The notes under the pieces were generated by a model. It had not been told where the DNA came from, ran no database searches, and saw only the letters and a program-made list of their open reading frames with translations. The position numbers were made by a program, and so were the translations under genes. 64,000 nt of DNA from Diphasiastrum complanatum (Eukaryota; Streptophyta; Lycopodiopsida; Lycopodiales; Lycopodiaceae). The DNA is taken from contig CM055104.1 of NCBI GenBank assembly GCA_029204225.1, positions 45,947,835 to 46,011,834 of the forward strand. Direction: 5' to 3'. This document shows, in pieces, positions 1 to 12,640 of this stretch; within the stretch, counting starts at the first letter, position 1; each line of letters starts with the position of its first letter.

Positions 1-960
1 CATCCACAAATGGAAAGTTTTTCAAACAAAGTGATTGATCATTCACATGGGAAGCATAGATCACTCACTAGTGGAGACTGTCAATTTTGGAAGCTAGAAA
101 CAATATGAAGCTTGAATGTATACAAACTTTTCAACACATAAAAAGCTTGTTTTGATGAATCACATCAAAAGACATAAATCTATGTCCCTAGTGTATAAAT
201 GAATTGGAATGTAGTAAATGGCTCAAGATTGCAAAGATCCAACCACAACACAAGTTAGAAAATATTTGATCAAAGACAAATGCAAAAAATCATGCTAGAT
301 TGATGCAAAAACCTATTTTTGACAAACTTTCTATTTCTAACCACCTCCTTGCTTTTATACCACATCAAAAATTAAGATCCAGAATGATCCTAAAACTAGA
401 CCCAGGAACAATAGAAGATGCACAAAAATCAATCTTACATTTGTAGACAATTTTACACATACAATTGACAATTTGATCAAGATCTACTCAACATATTGTA
501 TACAATTGAAAGAAAATCGTAACATAAATGGATTTGAATTAATTATCTATAAAGAGGCCTTAAAACAACAAATAAACATCTATTTCCTCTCTCCAATAGA
601 GATTGATCAAGCTTACAACACACACAAGCAAAAGACAACCACAAATAACAAGCTAGAATTGACCCTAAGGCATCCAAATTGGTAAGCCAATCTCATCAAC
701 AACTAGCCCTAAGATAGTCATATTGGCCAAAATTGTGAAACTAAAGCCAAAAATGAACTTTTAATGACTAAGTAACCAAATGAAGTTGGAACCAACTTAA
801 AAGTGGTTCATGTACCCTACTTTCACACATGTGACCCAACCATGTGAAGTTTATTTGCTAATTTGGCCCCATGTAGGCTCAAGTTGCCAAACTAACTAGT
901 AAAGTAGAAAACTAGTCAACAATTTTCACATCAAACACTTTTAGATGCAACAAGAACCAT
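1..960. other. AT-rich intergenic DNA, no gene seen
   Basis: No reading frame with recognisable domain content, RNA gene or clear repeat border was found. The longest open frame (about 70 codons near 473-685) is low-complexity and resembles no family I know. It probably belongs to the flank of the copia remnant that follows. Confidence 0.5.
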
Positions 961-1701
961 GTTAATAAATGCTCAGCTACCCACAAAGTTTTAGGATGAA
1001 GCTACTTCTATTGCATGTTATCTACAAGATTATTCGAGCACTAAATCTGTTCATTCCCAAACTCCTTTTGAAGGTTATTACAACTACAAACCAAGCTTGA
1101 AGCATCTATGAGTCGTTGGTTGTTTGTGCTATGCACGACTTCCTTTTGATCTGGGAAAGAAACTTAATTTATCAGTTGCAAAACTATTTTTATTGGTTAC
1201 TCTACTTTTTGTAAAGTTTATAAAGTATATGAGATACCTTAAGGATGAGTCTAGTCCTTCATGATGTAGTCTTCTTAGAATAGAAGCTTTACTGTAGGAA
1301 GACCAATTTCATCAAATAGTAAAAGTAGAAAGTAGGAATGCATTTCTTTCTCCTCTACAAAGTCTAACTATGTTGCAGCCACTTATGCAGTAAATGATGT
1401 CATTTGGCTTAGAAGATTACAACAAAATCTGAAATTTCAACAGCTCAGACTAACCACATTGCATTGAGACAATCAAAGTTGCATCGCTCTTTCCCTGAAT
1501 GCATGATATCACTCTCGAACTAAGTATATTGACATAAAATTTTATTTTCTACGAGAAAAATGTTAGGAGAAATAATTTGAATTGATTTATTGTCCTACTA
1601 GAATGATGTTGGTTGATTTATTAACAAAGTCTTTGTCCAAAGGAAAAAAACATACTACTCTAGTAAGTATGCTAAATTTTATCCAGGTTCTTAAGAGAGA
1701 G
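961..1701 (+). mobile_element. Degenerate Ty1/copia pol remnant ending at a polypurine tract
   Basis: Conceptual translation, allowing stops and frameshifts, gives the end of a copia integrase region near 990-1200 (a TACYLxxR-like stretch, a TPFE motif, then a GC-L-YA-R pattern). It then jumps to a copia RNase H region at about 1320-1690: a histidine-isoleucine-aspartate stretch around SRTKYIDIKF, then a DLLTKSLSK-like tail. The reverse transcriptase between them is missing, so this is an internally deleted copy. A purine run at 1693-1701 is followed directly by TGTTGGCAT at 1702, which fits a copia polypurine tract and the start of a 3' LTR. The 3' LTR end was not located. Confidence 0.7.
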
Positions 1702-4700
1702 TGTTGGCATTGATCTTGATCCTACTTATTTATTTCAATCTTATGAGAGATTTTTCTATATTCATCATTCACATGTTACTGAAAAGTTCTACAAAAAATA
1801 TAAGAAAATTTAGATAGTCTGTATATCTACACATAATTTTGGAAAAAGTAAAAAATGAGCAAAACAGTCCGAACAATTTAGAATTTGGACAATTCTTAGA
1901 CAAAATTTGGGCATGTTTGGAAACATTTGGAGGATATTCGAAGATGTTTGAACATATTTAAAATTTCTCAAGTTTGAATCAAAAGTTGAAGATGTTGTAC
2001 AAAATTCGACTAGTAGTTGTCGCAACCTCAATTTGCATTTTTTTTATACTATTCAAAATGCATCATATATTCTACTCAATCCGTTGCTAATGTCAATGAT
2101 TTATGTCAAATATCAGATCAAAGAATGCATGGTTGTCGTAGACGCCTAACCTACTCACATTCCTCGTGGTTGTTTCAGATGCTGCCTATGTATGATATCT
2201 AACAAGAGTTAAAAGCAGTGATAATGAAGTGACTTACAATAATCAAATCACCAAGAACAGAAAATTCTATTCCTTAAGCAAGAATATCATCGTGTCCTCC
2301 TAGGAAGGCAAGCATTTCCACCGCATACTTGTCAGGGGAACTTCTATTGAATGATCCCCAATCCCCAATAGGTGGGCATGCCCTAACCAAAGCACACTAC
2401 ATCGCCACACCACATGTGGGCCTCTCTAGTTTGTTGACGTGGTGCTAGATTAGGCTTCCATGCAGTTATTTTGAAGTCTACTTATTCTCTTGTCCCATGA
2501 AGCCAGTGTCAGTTAGCATATTGCCCTCAATGTTTTGATGGTTGCTTTTGGTTGGTGAGCAAGTGGTTGAAGACAGGCTAATTATGACACATTTTATTGA
2601 AATTCTTGTTTCATGGACTTTGATCTTTGAAATAATTGTTATTAGTTGTGTAGAATTTTTACTTGATTTCTTTTTTTGAATACCCTCAAATTTTTTGAGT
2701 CAATATAAAAATTTATTCTGTGGTGGAAAGGTCATGTTCACAAATTTGTAAGGATTTCAAATTTTATATGCCCTATAAGGCTTTTTCCTAACAATTTGTC
2801 AAATTTTTGACAAATTCCATGAAGTAATTTTTTGTAAAGAATGATGTGTGAAATTGTCCTAAAACACGATATATAATCATTTGGGATAGAGCAAGTGAGC
2901 TTCCACTCAACTTTTTATGTAGAGGAATCTTCATCAAGAGACCTTCACTGATGGTTTGGGTAACTTTTGAAATTATGTCTCACCCTAATGAGCACTAACT
3001 TTTGAAGCGACCCTTAGCCATATGAGACCTTTATTGGTGGATGACGTAACTTTCAAAGTTAAGTCTTGATCAAGTGGGCTTGCCATAACTTTCTTAATGA
3101 CTTCAATCACCTCTGAAGGTCACTAAAAATATGACTCCCTTGCAACTAAAGCTAGTCTTTCCTAAACATTGCACGTTTAGAGTCATCATTCATATAAAAG
3201 AACAATCACCATAAATGTTCCAATGACTTTTAACTCCACTGAAGGTCAATAGCGATACCATCGTGTTGAAATTTGAGGTTTGAGATTGGAAACCATGCAA
3301 GTTGGATGTGGCATTGGTAAACATGGTGCCCACCATAAGTTGTTTGGCTTAAAATTTGCAAAATACTTTTCCCAGTCTCCAAAATAGAGTTATTGAGGTA
3401 CAAAAATAATCTACATGTTTTGTCTTTAATTTGAAGTGAGAGATTTTACTTTATTCTAGAACATTCTTGAAATGTAGACTATACTAGAACTTATGAAATT
3501 ACTTGACATGTACTTTTTGGTATTCTAGAATACCTATCATAAGATTGTGTACCTTACTCTTTTGAGTTGCAAGTCAACATGACGTTTTTGCACTTGAGAA
3601 TGGATATTTTGGTGACCTTTGCATCTAGTGAAATAATCTTACAATTATGGCAAGGACTTTAGCCTTATCCATAATTAAAAGAACGTTAACTGCGTGAGGT
3701 TCTAGAAATAATACCTTCGCACACATAAATGGTTGGCACAACATTTTAGTTTACAAATGGGTATCTTTTTTTCTTCTCTTAGAGAGTTTTGTTGTTTTAT
3801 AAGCTAAGATATTGTCTCTTACTTCTTTGTAGACTTTTTGTTGGCCATAATAATATGCTTGTGAATAGTTTTATTCTCTTCAAAAATCACATTTTTCAAG
3901 CACTTTTCTTTCATGTGGTTTACATTTGTCCACAGTCTCATCTTAGAAACCATGGAATCTTCCAAATCAATGTGCCACCCCATAGATTCCCTATGCCATT
4001 CTCTCTTTAGGGATGAACTTATGAAGATTACAATGCGACCCCAATCCGTTATGACATAATTTTGCACCTTATACAACACTTTCTTGCCTTTCAAATGCAA
4101 ATTACAGATCATGGACATGATTAGATTTTCACTGCCAGTGTCCATCGATCCTCAATCTCCGAATTTGATCCACCTATGACCTGCAAAACTCCCATGAAAT
4201 TTCAACACCATAACGCATCTGGCAATCCATAAATGTGCACTTCTTTGAGAGCAGTGCTTGTAGAAAAGTTTCAACCGAGCGTTCCAAAAACCTACAAAGT
4301 TTGAATGAAGTCGATAAAAGACTAGAATGAAACCTTTACCTTAAAATTCATAGCTAGAACTAGATAACTTTTGACAAGTGAAAAACCTAATTTTAAAGCT
4401 AAGCCATAGAATATAAATCTTGATGGTTGGCTTGTTTGTATTAGTAGGTTTTGTTCGAGCATTGCTTGAGAGCGTCCTCAAAAACCGAGTCGGATAACAT
4501 TAGAAACCGAGCCTTGATTTGTCCGGCATGTTGACTAGTCTCACAAACTTCCATTTGACCACTTTGAGCACCAAATGGCAAAGAGTCTTGCCTTTCCAGG
4601 GCAAACCCAAAAACAATATCAAATGCCCCAGTTGGGCTGCTGCTGCTGGGTAGTGACTAGTCTACTGATTGACTCTGAGGTGGGTTTCTACCCAATTTCC

Positions 4701-5172
4701 TCAAACACAGAACTGATTGACAAACAACACAAAATGAACCCAGAGAAGTCACACTGCACAGCTAAGCTCTGATCTTTTGGGGTTGTGGTCGGTGTTAAGA
4801 TCATATGATTACAAACCCAAGTCAATGGGCTCACAATAACACATTCTCACTGGAGAATTGAAAATTTTTCTTGGAGAGGGAGAGTGATTGGATGAAAGTG
4901 AGAGGGAAGTAGATCTCACTAGGCTACGGATGAAAGGAATGTGCAAGCATCTGAGAAGTTGCAGCAAGTTGAGCAGGACAAAAAGACTTCATTTTGACTT
5001 GGGAATGAGACATTTTTTTGGTAGTGATGATGAGTGAATTTAAGTGTTTATGTCAACTCTTTGAATTTGCCTGTTGAATTTGAGGTGAGTTGACATTTTG
5101 ATTTTTCAATCTGCTTTAAAAGCTGCAGCCGCTTCATTCTAGAAGCTCAGATTATTCCCAGTAGAAGTCTGG
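1702..5172. other. LTR start and then AT-rich intergenic DNA; probable upstream region of the ERF gene
   Basis: The first few hundred bases are probably the 3' LTR of the copia remnant to the left. The rest holds only short open frames, including a 108-codon minus-strand frame at 3819-4145 whose translation I do not recognise. The last few hundred bases (from about 4800) should contain the promoter and 5' UTR of the ERF gene at 5200. No convincing TATA box or other specific site was picked out. Confidence 0.45.
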
Positions 5173-5196
5173 ATGGCGAAGGCATCATGCATTTAA
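5173..5196 (+). promoter_or_regulatory. Short upstream ORF in the ERF leader
   Basis: An ATG at 5173 opens a 7-codon frame (MAKASCI) that ends with TAA at 5194-5196, three bases before the main ATG at 5200. If the transcript starts upstream of 5173, ribosomes meet this start first. Such a closely abutting minimal uORF would limit initiation or force reinitiation at the main start. Seen: the frame and spacing. Inferred: the regulatory effect, since the transcription start is unknown. Confidence 0.5.
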
Positions 5197-5199
5197 AAA

Positions 5200-5719
5200 A
5201 TGTCACAGATACTTGCGGCAAGCAACAACAGGAGCAGCAGCAGCAGAGATTGCCGACGGTTTGAGAGGCATCACCTTGATCCAGATTCAATTGCTGGGCT
5301 TGGAGATGGAAACATAGATGTGAATGCAGAGAGATCACTGATGATTTCTGCTCTTTCTCAAACCATCCAAACTGGAAGAGAGGAGATTACGAATGCCATT
5401 CCATGTTCTGGAGATGGTCTTGAAGCTTTCCTAATGAATCCGGTTGATTGGAGCTGCAACTACAGAATGGGAGCTCCAGATTTTGAGAACAATAATATGC
5501 AAGAAGTTGTGTCTTCCCAAGTCACTTGTGAAAGCTCATCGCAATGGGATGAATTTGCTCAGCTCTGTTTTCCATCTAGCTGGCAAAGAAGCTCTTACAA
5601 TCACAGTACTGGGGACGCTCCGACCCAAAGCTCTCCTCAATGTTCATCTTCCAGTGCAGATTCTGGAAAAGCTTATGATCAAAATACTCCTGTTTATTCT
5701 ACCTTCATAGGTCGGTCGG

Positions 5720-5790
<71 letters not shown>

Positions 5791-6791
5791 CGCGCACGCA
5801 CGCACATCCAGTTTCTTCTGACGCAATTTGTTTCTCATGAGCAGGATACGATTCTGCTATTCGTAGCGATTCTTCGACGATGGCAGCAGCCCTAGTGCAG
5901 GATTCTCCCCCAATCATTAGGGATAACCATAGTCCTGCTGTGAGGAAGCGGCGCTACAGAGGTGTGAGGCAGAGACCGTGGGGGAAGTGGGCTGCTGAGA
6001 TCCGTGATCCGAATAAGGCAGCTCGAGTGTGGCTTGGCACATTCAACACAGCGGAGGAAGCAGCTCGAGCTTACGACGCTGCAGCTCTCAAGTTCCGTGG
6101 AGTGAGAGCTAGGCTCAATTTCCCTGACGATCCACATAACTTTGCCAAATTCCGCTTGCAATCCACCTCTTCTTCTGCTGCTGCACACACCACTACAGCG
6201 CCATCACTGCCATCTCAGAGCTTCTCTCATTGTGATCATATAGCTCAATCTCATATCTCCCCGAAACAACAACAAATAGATAAGTCCAACTGGGCTTCAA
6301 TCCGATCCATCTCAACATCTCTTCTGGATTCCATTACGCCTTCAAGATCTCAGCAAACCCATCATCGGCTTCCTCCAGCCACCCCCCTGGAACCCCCACC
6401 CACAACTCAGCCAGCCATGCCGTACATGGAGCAGTTTCAAGATCATTCTCTGTGGCATAGACGAGGGTTTTCCTTACCACCAGCTCATCTGTCAGTATTA
6501 GATCAGACAATTGAACCAACAAATTCATCCTTCTTGCAGCTGGAAGCAAGCTTCAGATCAAGTAGGCAGCACAGTCACCCAATCATGGAGGCTCAAAATG
6601 CAGTGATGCAGCAAGGCTTTACTGACCAGCATCAAACACTAGTGACAGAAGCTCAAAGTAAAGCCTGTTATGGCCCCGTCTTGTCCTTTGAGCAGATCTT
6701 TGCTCAATCTCCAAACTGGAGTCCAAGTGAAATTCAGAGGCTTCTGGATGATTTCTCTCCCAGAAGCAACCATCAAGCCTTCAACCCATGA
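5200..6791 (+). CDS. AP2/ERF-family transcription factor, two exons (join 5200..5710, 5845..6791)
   Basis: Nuclear DNA-binding regulator of the ERF type. Exon 1 (5200-5710, 170 codons plus one base) is Ser/Gln/Asn-rich with no known domain. The intron 5711-5844 has GT-AG ends, and exon 2 restores a Gly codon across the junction, giving 485 residues. The single AP2 domain lies at about residues 208-264. It has the [18 protein letters not shown] block, the WLGTF strand end and the [10 protein letters not shown] helix, ending in LNFPD. Ala and Asp at the two ERF-diagnostic positions (AAEIRD) argue for ERF (GCC-box) rather than DREB specificity. The basic run KRR precedes the domain. The C-terminal part is Ser/Gln/Pro-rich and ends in an acidic stretch near [10 protein letters not shown], a possible activation region. 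The alternative ATG at 5880 in exon 2 would give a 303-residue protein that keeps AP2. I prefer 5200 because exon 1 joins in phase and both splice sites are good. Target genes cannot be inferred. Confidence 0.88.
5711..5844 (+). repeat. ERF intron made largely of (CT)n-(CG)n dinucleotide repeat
   Basis: The 134-bp intron begins GTCGGTCGGTCG, then has about 27 CT units to ~5775, about 10 CG/GC units, a short CGCA run, and a normal end with ...GAGCAG at 5844. The CT tract supplies an extreme polypyrimidine stretch. The alternating CG run could take up Z-form. If the intron is retained, the frame stays open through the repeat as Leu-Ser then Ala-Arg repeats and stops at 5893-5895, giving a 231-residue product without the AP2 domain. 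Confidence 0.8.
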
Positions 6792-7183
6792 AGCATATCA
6801 TACACTTTACAAATTTATGCTCAATGAGCAAACATAAATATATAAGAAAATGAAAAATGGAGCTATATACATTTCAGTTTTTGAGACATTGTGGATTTTG
6901 TGAATTTAGTTAGATGGATCAAATTGTCAGGTGGTTGAGATCCTAGAGTCTCCATAGGTGCAATTTCCCTTGGCACAAAGGATTCAGTTGTCATGTCATT
7001 GAATTTTGCACCATGCCTTGAATATCTATTCTAAAGCCCTAATGCCTCATAAATCTCAAACTTGTTGCTCTAAAATTCAGATTTCTTCATGAGATCTGGT
7101 TGGAACTTTATAGCATTTGCGCTCATTTTACGGCTCTTGCATCAATTGAAGATTTAAAGCCATCTAACTCAATCACTTTAAAT

Positions 7184-7370
7184 CTATAGCACTTGAACAA
7201 TTGAGGAATATGAAGCCTTCTAACGAGATCGCTTGAGTATAAAAAATGGCGTTATCCTTGTTGGCATCCCAACACTCCTATAGCACTAGAACAATTGAGG
7301 AATATGATGCCTTCTAACTCCATCACTTTAGTTTGAAAAGTGGCGTTATTCTTGTTGGCATCCCAACACT
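7184..7370 (+). repeat. Two-copy imperfect tandem duplication (~94 bp unit)
   Basis: Copies at 7184-7277 and 7278-7370. Both run from CTATAGCACT to CATCCCAACACT with scattered substitutions. There is no coding content. It lies in the AT-rich DNA downstream of the ERF gene. Confidence 0.8.
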
Positions 7371-7756
7371 AGCTTGAGGAATTTAAGAAAATCATAAAAT
7401 TCCCCTCTTTTAAGTTTTGGTGCAACTTGATTCTATTTGTGGATATTTTGCAATAGTCTCCAAGATGATGGGTAGATCCTCCTGAGAATTCTTGGGTAAG
7501 GGATCTAGCCCTCTGAGTTCAATTCATAACATGTTATATTTATTAATCTCCACGTTGATATTCCAATTAGCTTAGATACCCCAAGAAACTTTCATTAGTT
7601 TAATATTTTATGTTTTACGAAGCTTTTTAGCTTAATTGCTCTTTGCCAATGGGCATTATCTTTCTATATGCTTTCATCTATTTGTACATTGATGGGTTTT
7701 CCCATCCTTCAATAATCAAAGCATGAGGTTCATTAGCATAATGACATATCCTGAAG

Positions 7757-7757
7757 A

Positions 7758-7838
<81 letters not shown>

Positions 7839-7894
7839 CGCGCGCACCCCCCCTCCCCAACACACACATGCACACACACACACACACACACACA
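7757..7894 (+). repeat. Compound microsatellite (CT)n-(CG)n-C-run-(CA)n
   Basis: About 38 CT units from 7757, a short GTGCGCGCGCA stretch, a C-rich run, and about 15 CA units to 7894. The open frames crossing it (Leu-Ser and Arg-Glu repeats) come from the repeat and are not genes. Confidence 0.9.
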
Positions 7895-9538
7895 AGTCAC
7901 CAAAGGATTAAGGGTCTTTCACTCTCACTTGCCAAACTAAACCCTTCGCTCACTGTGGCTCTCTTTTTGTGCATACTTCCTTGCAACTACAAAACAATAT
8001 TGTTTGTTAATAAAAATAGTCAACAACTAATAAGATTGTTCTTTCCTACAAAATGCCCAACATATTGTTTCAATCCTTTACTAAAAATTATGTTTTTACA
8101 CATGTTTCTATTTTTTTTAATGCCTAATAAGTACATCTTCTAGAGTTTAAAATACAAAACTCTTTTTAGCACATTCCTAGTTTTTTTTTCCTAGACACCA
8201 CCGTTGTGTAGATGGGGTTTTTGAACTTGCGTGGTCAATCCCACCCTCTACCACCACACAACACATAGAGGACCATTCTTAGTTTTTTATTGTACATACA
8301 ATATGATGTCATATTCTTTACTTGTGTCGTACACTACATAAAAGAAGACCAACTCTATTTGGAATTTTTTGAAAACCTCCAAAAGATGCACAACAAAGCA
8401 AAGGAGACAATATCTCAAAAAATAAACTTTGGAAAAGCATGGTAGACGTTAGTTATTCAATCATTAACATTTTGGATGTGTTTAGTCAAAAATTACATGT
8501 GCTTTGACTATTGAGATATATTTTGTCACAAAAGACATGCTTTGAAGGACAAAATGTGCAAGGCTACTTGCAAGATCTACATAAGCATATCATCACTTGC
8601 CAATAACATATAAAACATCCACAAAAAATGCCGATTCACCGACTCTTTTTTGGTATATTTCTAAAGTTTCAATGGTTGAGCCCTTTCCAAGACGACGAGC
8701 CTATCAAGAAGAAAAAAACATATTGCAATTATAGCCAATTGCTAATTGAAGCATCATGTGCATTATTTACATTGTACATAAGTTACAACCACATATTATG
8801 CCTAGCAACACAAAGCTCTTAAGTTTTGGAACATGGAGCTCAAAGGTGGACCTTTGTGCATATAAACCATTATTACAACCATGTATAAGGCCTCGCCGCA
8901 ATGGAGCACAAAGCTCTCGACTTTTGGAGCCCATGGGTTACGAGGTGTTTCTTTGCACTAGCAAGCTTTGAGCCTAGGTCTCCATTCTTATGAAAGAATC
9001 CCTTATGATTTAGGCTATGGCTTTAGATGTCTTGACAAATTCAAATTTGATTTTGATTTTCATATACATAAAAGATATTAATGTATTGAAAAATTAAATT
9101 TTTATACTTGCTAGACTCCTTAGATAGTCTTAAGTTGCCTCTCACACTTTCACGACTTGGTTTAGGACATGGCTCTTTGATTGTGATTTAGTTGCACCTA
9201 TTAGGTATGGCACAAGGTAGGTGTAAGTTGTCCCCAAAAAAAAAGGCACTTGCACGGTGCTATTCTACTTATATGTTGGTAATGTGTTGATTCTTACATC
9301 TTACTAAGCTTGAGGGCTAGCATATGGGTGAACTAGTTCTATCGCATTTCACTTTGATAAGCTGCTATCATGTTAGCTACTATTATGGTAGATCAAGGAT
9401 TTTTTTGAAATTTCATGGCTCATGTTAGAGTTTTTGGCTCTTTGCAACTCTTGTTTGCCTTTTCTCGTGGTTGCTTCTTCTTGTTGGTATGATTAGTGGT
9501 CTCCAGGATCGTTGCTTCAACTATTTATCTTTTTTTTG
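7895..9538. other. Intergenic DNA, nothing recognised
   Basis: Only short, composition-driven open frames. No retroelement motif, RNA gene or repeat boundary was seen. Confidence 0.45.
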
Positions 9539-9850
9539 ATTTTGTAGTTTGCTTCTTGTGGGTTGCTTTCAGTTTTCTAGTAGGCTGTTGGTGGTTCGCT
9601 GCCCGTTTTGTTGAGGCTTGGTGTCTTCTGGTTAGATGACTTGTGGTCCTTGTCCTACTTTGCATTGTTTGTGACATCTTACTCTTCCTAGAACAAGATT
9701 TTGTAGTTTGCTTCTTGTGGGTTGCTTTCAGTTTTCTAATAGGCTGTTGGTGGTTCACTGCCCATTTTGTTGAGGCTTGGTGTCATCTGGCACTTGTGGT
9801 CCTTGTCCTACTTTGGATTGTTTGTGACATCTTACTCTTCCTAGAACAAG
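9539..9850 (+). repeat. Two-copy tandem duplication (~159 bp unit)
   Basis: Copies at 9539-9697 and 9698-9850 start with ATTTTGTAGTTTGC and end with TTCCTAGAACAAG. The second copy has a short deletion and a few substitutions. Open frames across it on both strands repeat in the same way and are not supported as genes. Confidence 0.85.
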
Positions 9851-10320
9851 ATCTATGGTTTTTCTTTTGATGCCCTCTCTTTTGCTACTCATGTTCAAGT
9901 CTCTAGAGTTGTTAGTTGCATTTGGTTCTGGTTAATGTCTGTTGGTTGGTGTTATTAGCTTATGTTGTTTATGGTTAATGTTTGTTGTATGGTGTTACTA
10001 GCTTGTGTTTAAAGGTGGTTTTGGATTTTGCTACTTTTGTTTGTTTGGTTTTTGGTTCTTATGCTCCTTTACCTTGTGTCATTGTGGTGTTCTAGAACTA
10101 TTTGCTATGGATAGTGTTGTTCTTAGTACCCGAGTTGGTTGTTCCTGGGTTTTTTTTTTTTCTCTATTTTGTTGTTTTTCATACTAGAGCCATATAATTG
10201 GGTGGTAATTTTGTGTGCCCTGATTGGTTGCCTTGTTTTCGGTACTCAACTACATATAGACAATGATATTGCTATGATTCGCTACTAATTTTTCCAATTT
10301 CAATGTAATGGATTGTTGGG

Positions 10321-10669
10321 TGTGTATATTATTTTGGCCTACAATTGAGCTTTTCTACTATGGAGTACTATACCGATATATTTATTGGTATTTAAGTGTG
10401 TGACTTGTAGTTTGTAGAGAAATTATGGTTGATGACTTTTCTTGTGATACTTTTAGCTACTACTCCTTTATCTTGATTGATAGGCCTATAGTTAGTGTGT
10501 ATATTATTTTGGCCTACAATTGAGCTTTTCTACTATGGAGTACTATACCGATATATTTATTGGTATTTAAGTGTGTGACTTGTAGTTTGTAGAGAAATTA
10601 TGGTTGATGACTTTTCTTGTGATACTTTTAGCTACTACTCCTTTATCTTGATTGATAGGCCTATAGTTA
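10321..10669 (+). repeat. Perfect two-copy tandem duplication (175-bp period)
   Basis: The segment starting TGTGTATATTATTTTGG at 10321 recurs at 10496, and I see no difference between the two copies, which end at 10494 and 10669. Identity in non-coding DNA implies a very recent duplication or an assembly artefact. Confidence 0.9.
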
Positions 10670-12118
10670 CCATAAGTTTTGAAGCAAGTTGCATATATTT
10701 AATTGCCTTGTTGACTGAATGAGCAAAAGTACCATTGCCATTGATTCAAGTTAAATTTTGGCTGGTTTGTTTACTTTATGACCCGACTTTTTACAATTGT
10801 CCTACATTCTCATGAAAAAGTAAAACTTGTAGATACTAAGTCAAGTGCTATCTTCTTTTGATTTTGTGGACTTTTGAGAGTATGCATTGTCACTTGACTT
10901 AATGGTATGTTTGCACTATATTTGGCAAATTCTGACTTGTTCCCATATGACATAGGCATATATAGACATTTGTCCCATTTAGAGTCATCATATTATATTG
11001 CATGATGGAACAATAACCACTTATGGTTTGTTGTTGGTAATTTTTTTGGTTTAGCAACATGTACCATTTTCATTTTTTATTACGAGTCCATTAATAAACA
11101 TTTTATGTTCTTCTTGTTGCTTCTGGCATGCTTTAGGACTCCAAGAATACCATCGCTATTGCATGCTCTTTAAATTGGCCCTATGTTATAACGTTTCCTA
11201 TATATTGGGCTATGAGGAATATAGTAATTAGTTGTACCAGAGAGGTCTATGTTTTTGGATAGTAACATGTTGAGTGGACACCTTCAAATGAATGCAATAC
11301 TTTTGAACTAGATTTTTTATGTAGTTGTGTTGGTGTGGTAGTAATGCATGCATCGGCTATCACAATAGTGATGTTTAAGGCAACAAATGATTGAAAATGC
11401 TATTCGATAAAAGCCACGTTGTGTGTGATGTGAAATGCTTTGGAACTACATGGTGAAATCCCTTTACCTCCACAACATGGTTATCTATTGTCACATGGTA
11501 GGGATGATATGATTGTTGATATTTTTTGTTATTGCTATTGTTGCTTGATTGACAAGCCTGTAACTAAGTAGTTTGCATATGAATGTATATGTTGTGAGCA
11601 AATGTATTACTGACGCCAATTCAAATAGTGAGGCTGATTTTTTACTTTATGACCACACTTCTTAATTCTATCTTATGCTTTCAAAACATGCAGTACTAAG
11701 TTACGTATCGACTTCTTATGATTATGTGGTCTTTTGAAACTATGTACCTTTAATTGAGTTAGTAGCTCGTGTGCATCGTAGTTGGCTAAGGCTGACATGT
11801 TACCATAGGACGTATGGTTGAAGCTGACATGTTACCATATGACATATGCATTGCCAAGCATATAGATAATTGTCTTATTTTAATTTTTACTTGTTCCTCA
11901 GCTTGAAGGCCGTACTATAGACTGTATTACACATGTATGGGCTCGGATTTCAATGTTGATCAATGCTTTTGATTGTTAATGCTTGTTCTTTGTCAAATTG
12001 CCAATCTAGATCAACTTTTTTGTGTCTAGTTTTTTGATAGATTGTTAAGCAAGCATCCAAACACTCTTGTGGATATTTTGTAGATCCATTTATGGTCCTA
12101 AATTACAATACTTTCACA
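10670..12118. other. Intergenic DNA, nothing recognised
   Basis: No coding domain seen. A short local duplication around GCTGACATGTTACCATA occurs near 11790-11850. Otherwise featureless AT-rich sequence. Confidence 0.45.
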
Positions 12119-12640
12119 TGGTATCAGATCCAAGTACAAGAGCATAAGCCATTGATCTAATGCAAATCCATTTTTAGCAAGTTTTGGTGCTAAAAACTAG
12201 TATTGAGAGGGCAAGCTAGAATCTTGATTTTGATGAGGAGATTTGATCCCAAACTTGGTAGGGGTCCAAATCCATACTTTCCACGTGTGGGCACCTCTGA
12301 ACCTTCATTTAATGCATGGTATTCATTTGATCCAAAGAAATTCAATTTGTGAGCTTTTGATGTAATTTCTGGTGGAAATCTTAGGATAAGCTACCAAGAT
12401 TGAGTGCCATTGATTAGATTTGACTTAGGCTCATGAGATCTAATTAATCTAGGCTGAAATCAGGTCCTCTAAACTTGTTTTATAGGTCTTGAAAGTACAT
12501 CAAAAAGTGTGAAAGAGATTAAGTCATTTTTTTGTCCAAAAATAGCCAAAATTGGCAAGATTTGATTGTAAGTAGATTTCACATCATCTTATCTTCATTC
12601 CAACTTTGTGAGGGAGTGCTAGAATTGAGATTATAAGTCC
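12119..12640 (+). mobile_element. Possible copia leader fragment (primer-binding-site-like) and 3' LTR start
   Basis: TGGTATCAGATCC at 12119 resembles the initiator-methionine tRNA primer site used by plant copia elements (usually TGGTATCAGAGC), with a mismatch. About 490 bp later a purine-rich run GTGAGGGAGTG is followed by CTAGAATTGAG near 12618, as at a copia polypurine tract/LTR junction. No gag or pol lies between, so this would be a heavily deleted plus-strand copy next to the minus-strand copia at 12652. Weak evidence. Confidence 0.35.

Noticed and set aside
3819-4145. 108-codon minus-strand ORF as a gene
   Set aside because: No recognisable domain, no splice or expression support; the MDTGSEN start faintly resembles a protease DTG motif but nothing after it fits.
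5644-5917. Open frames of Leu-Ser, Ala-Arg and Arg-Glu repeats at 5.7, 7.8, 38.4, 47.7 and 48.3 kb
   Set aside because: They are six-frame readings of CT/GA and CG microsatellites, with no other protein-like sequence.
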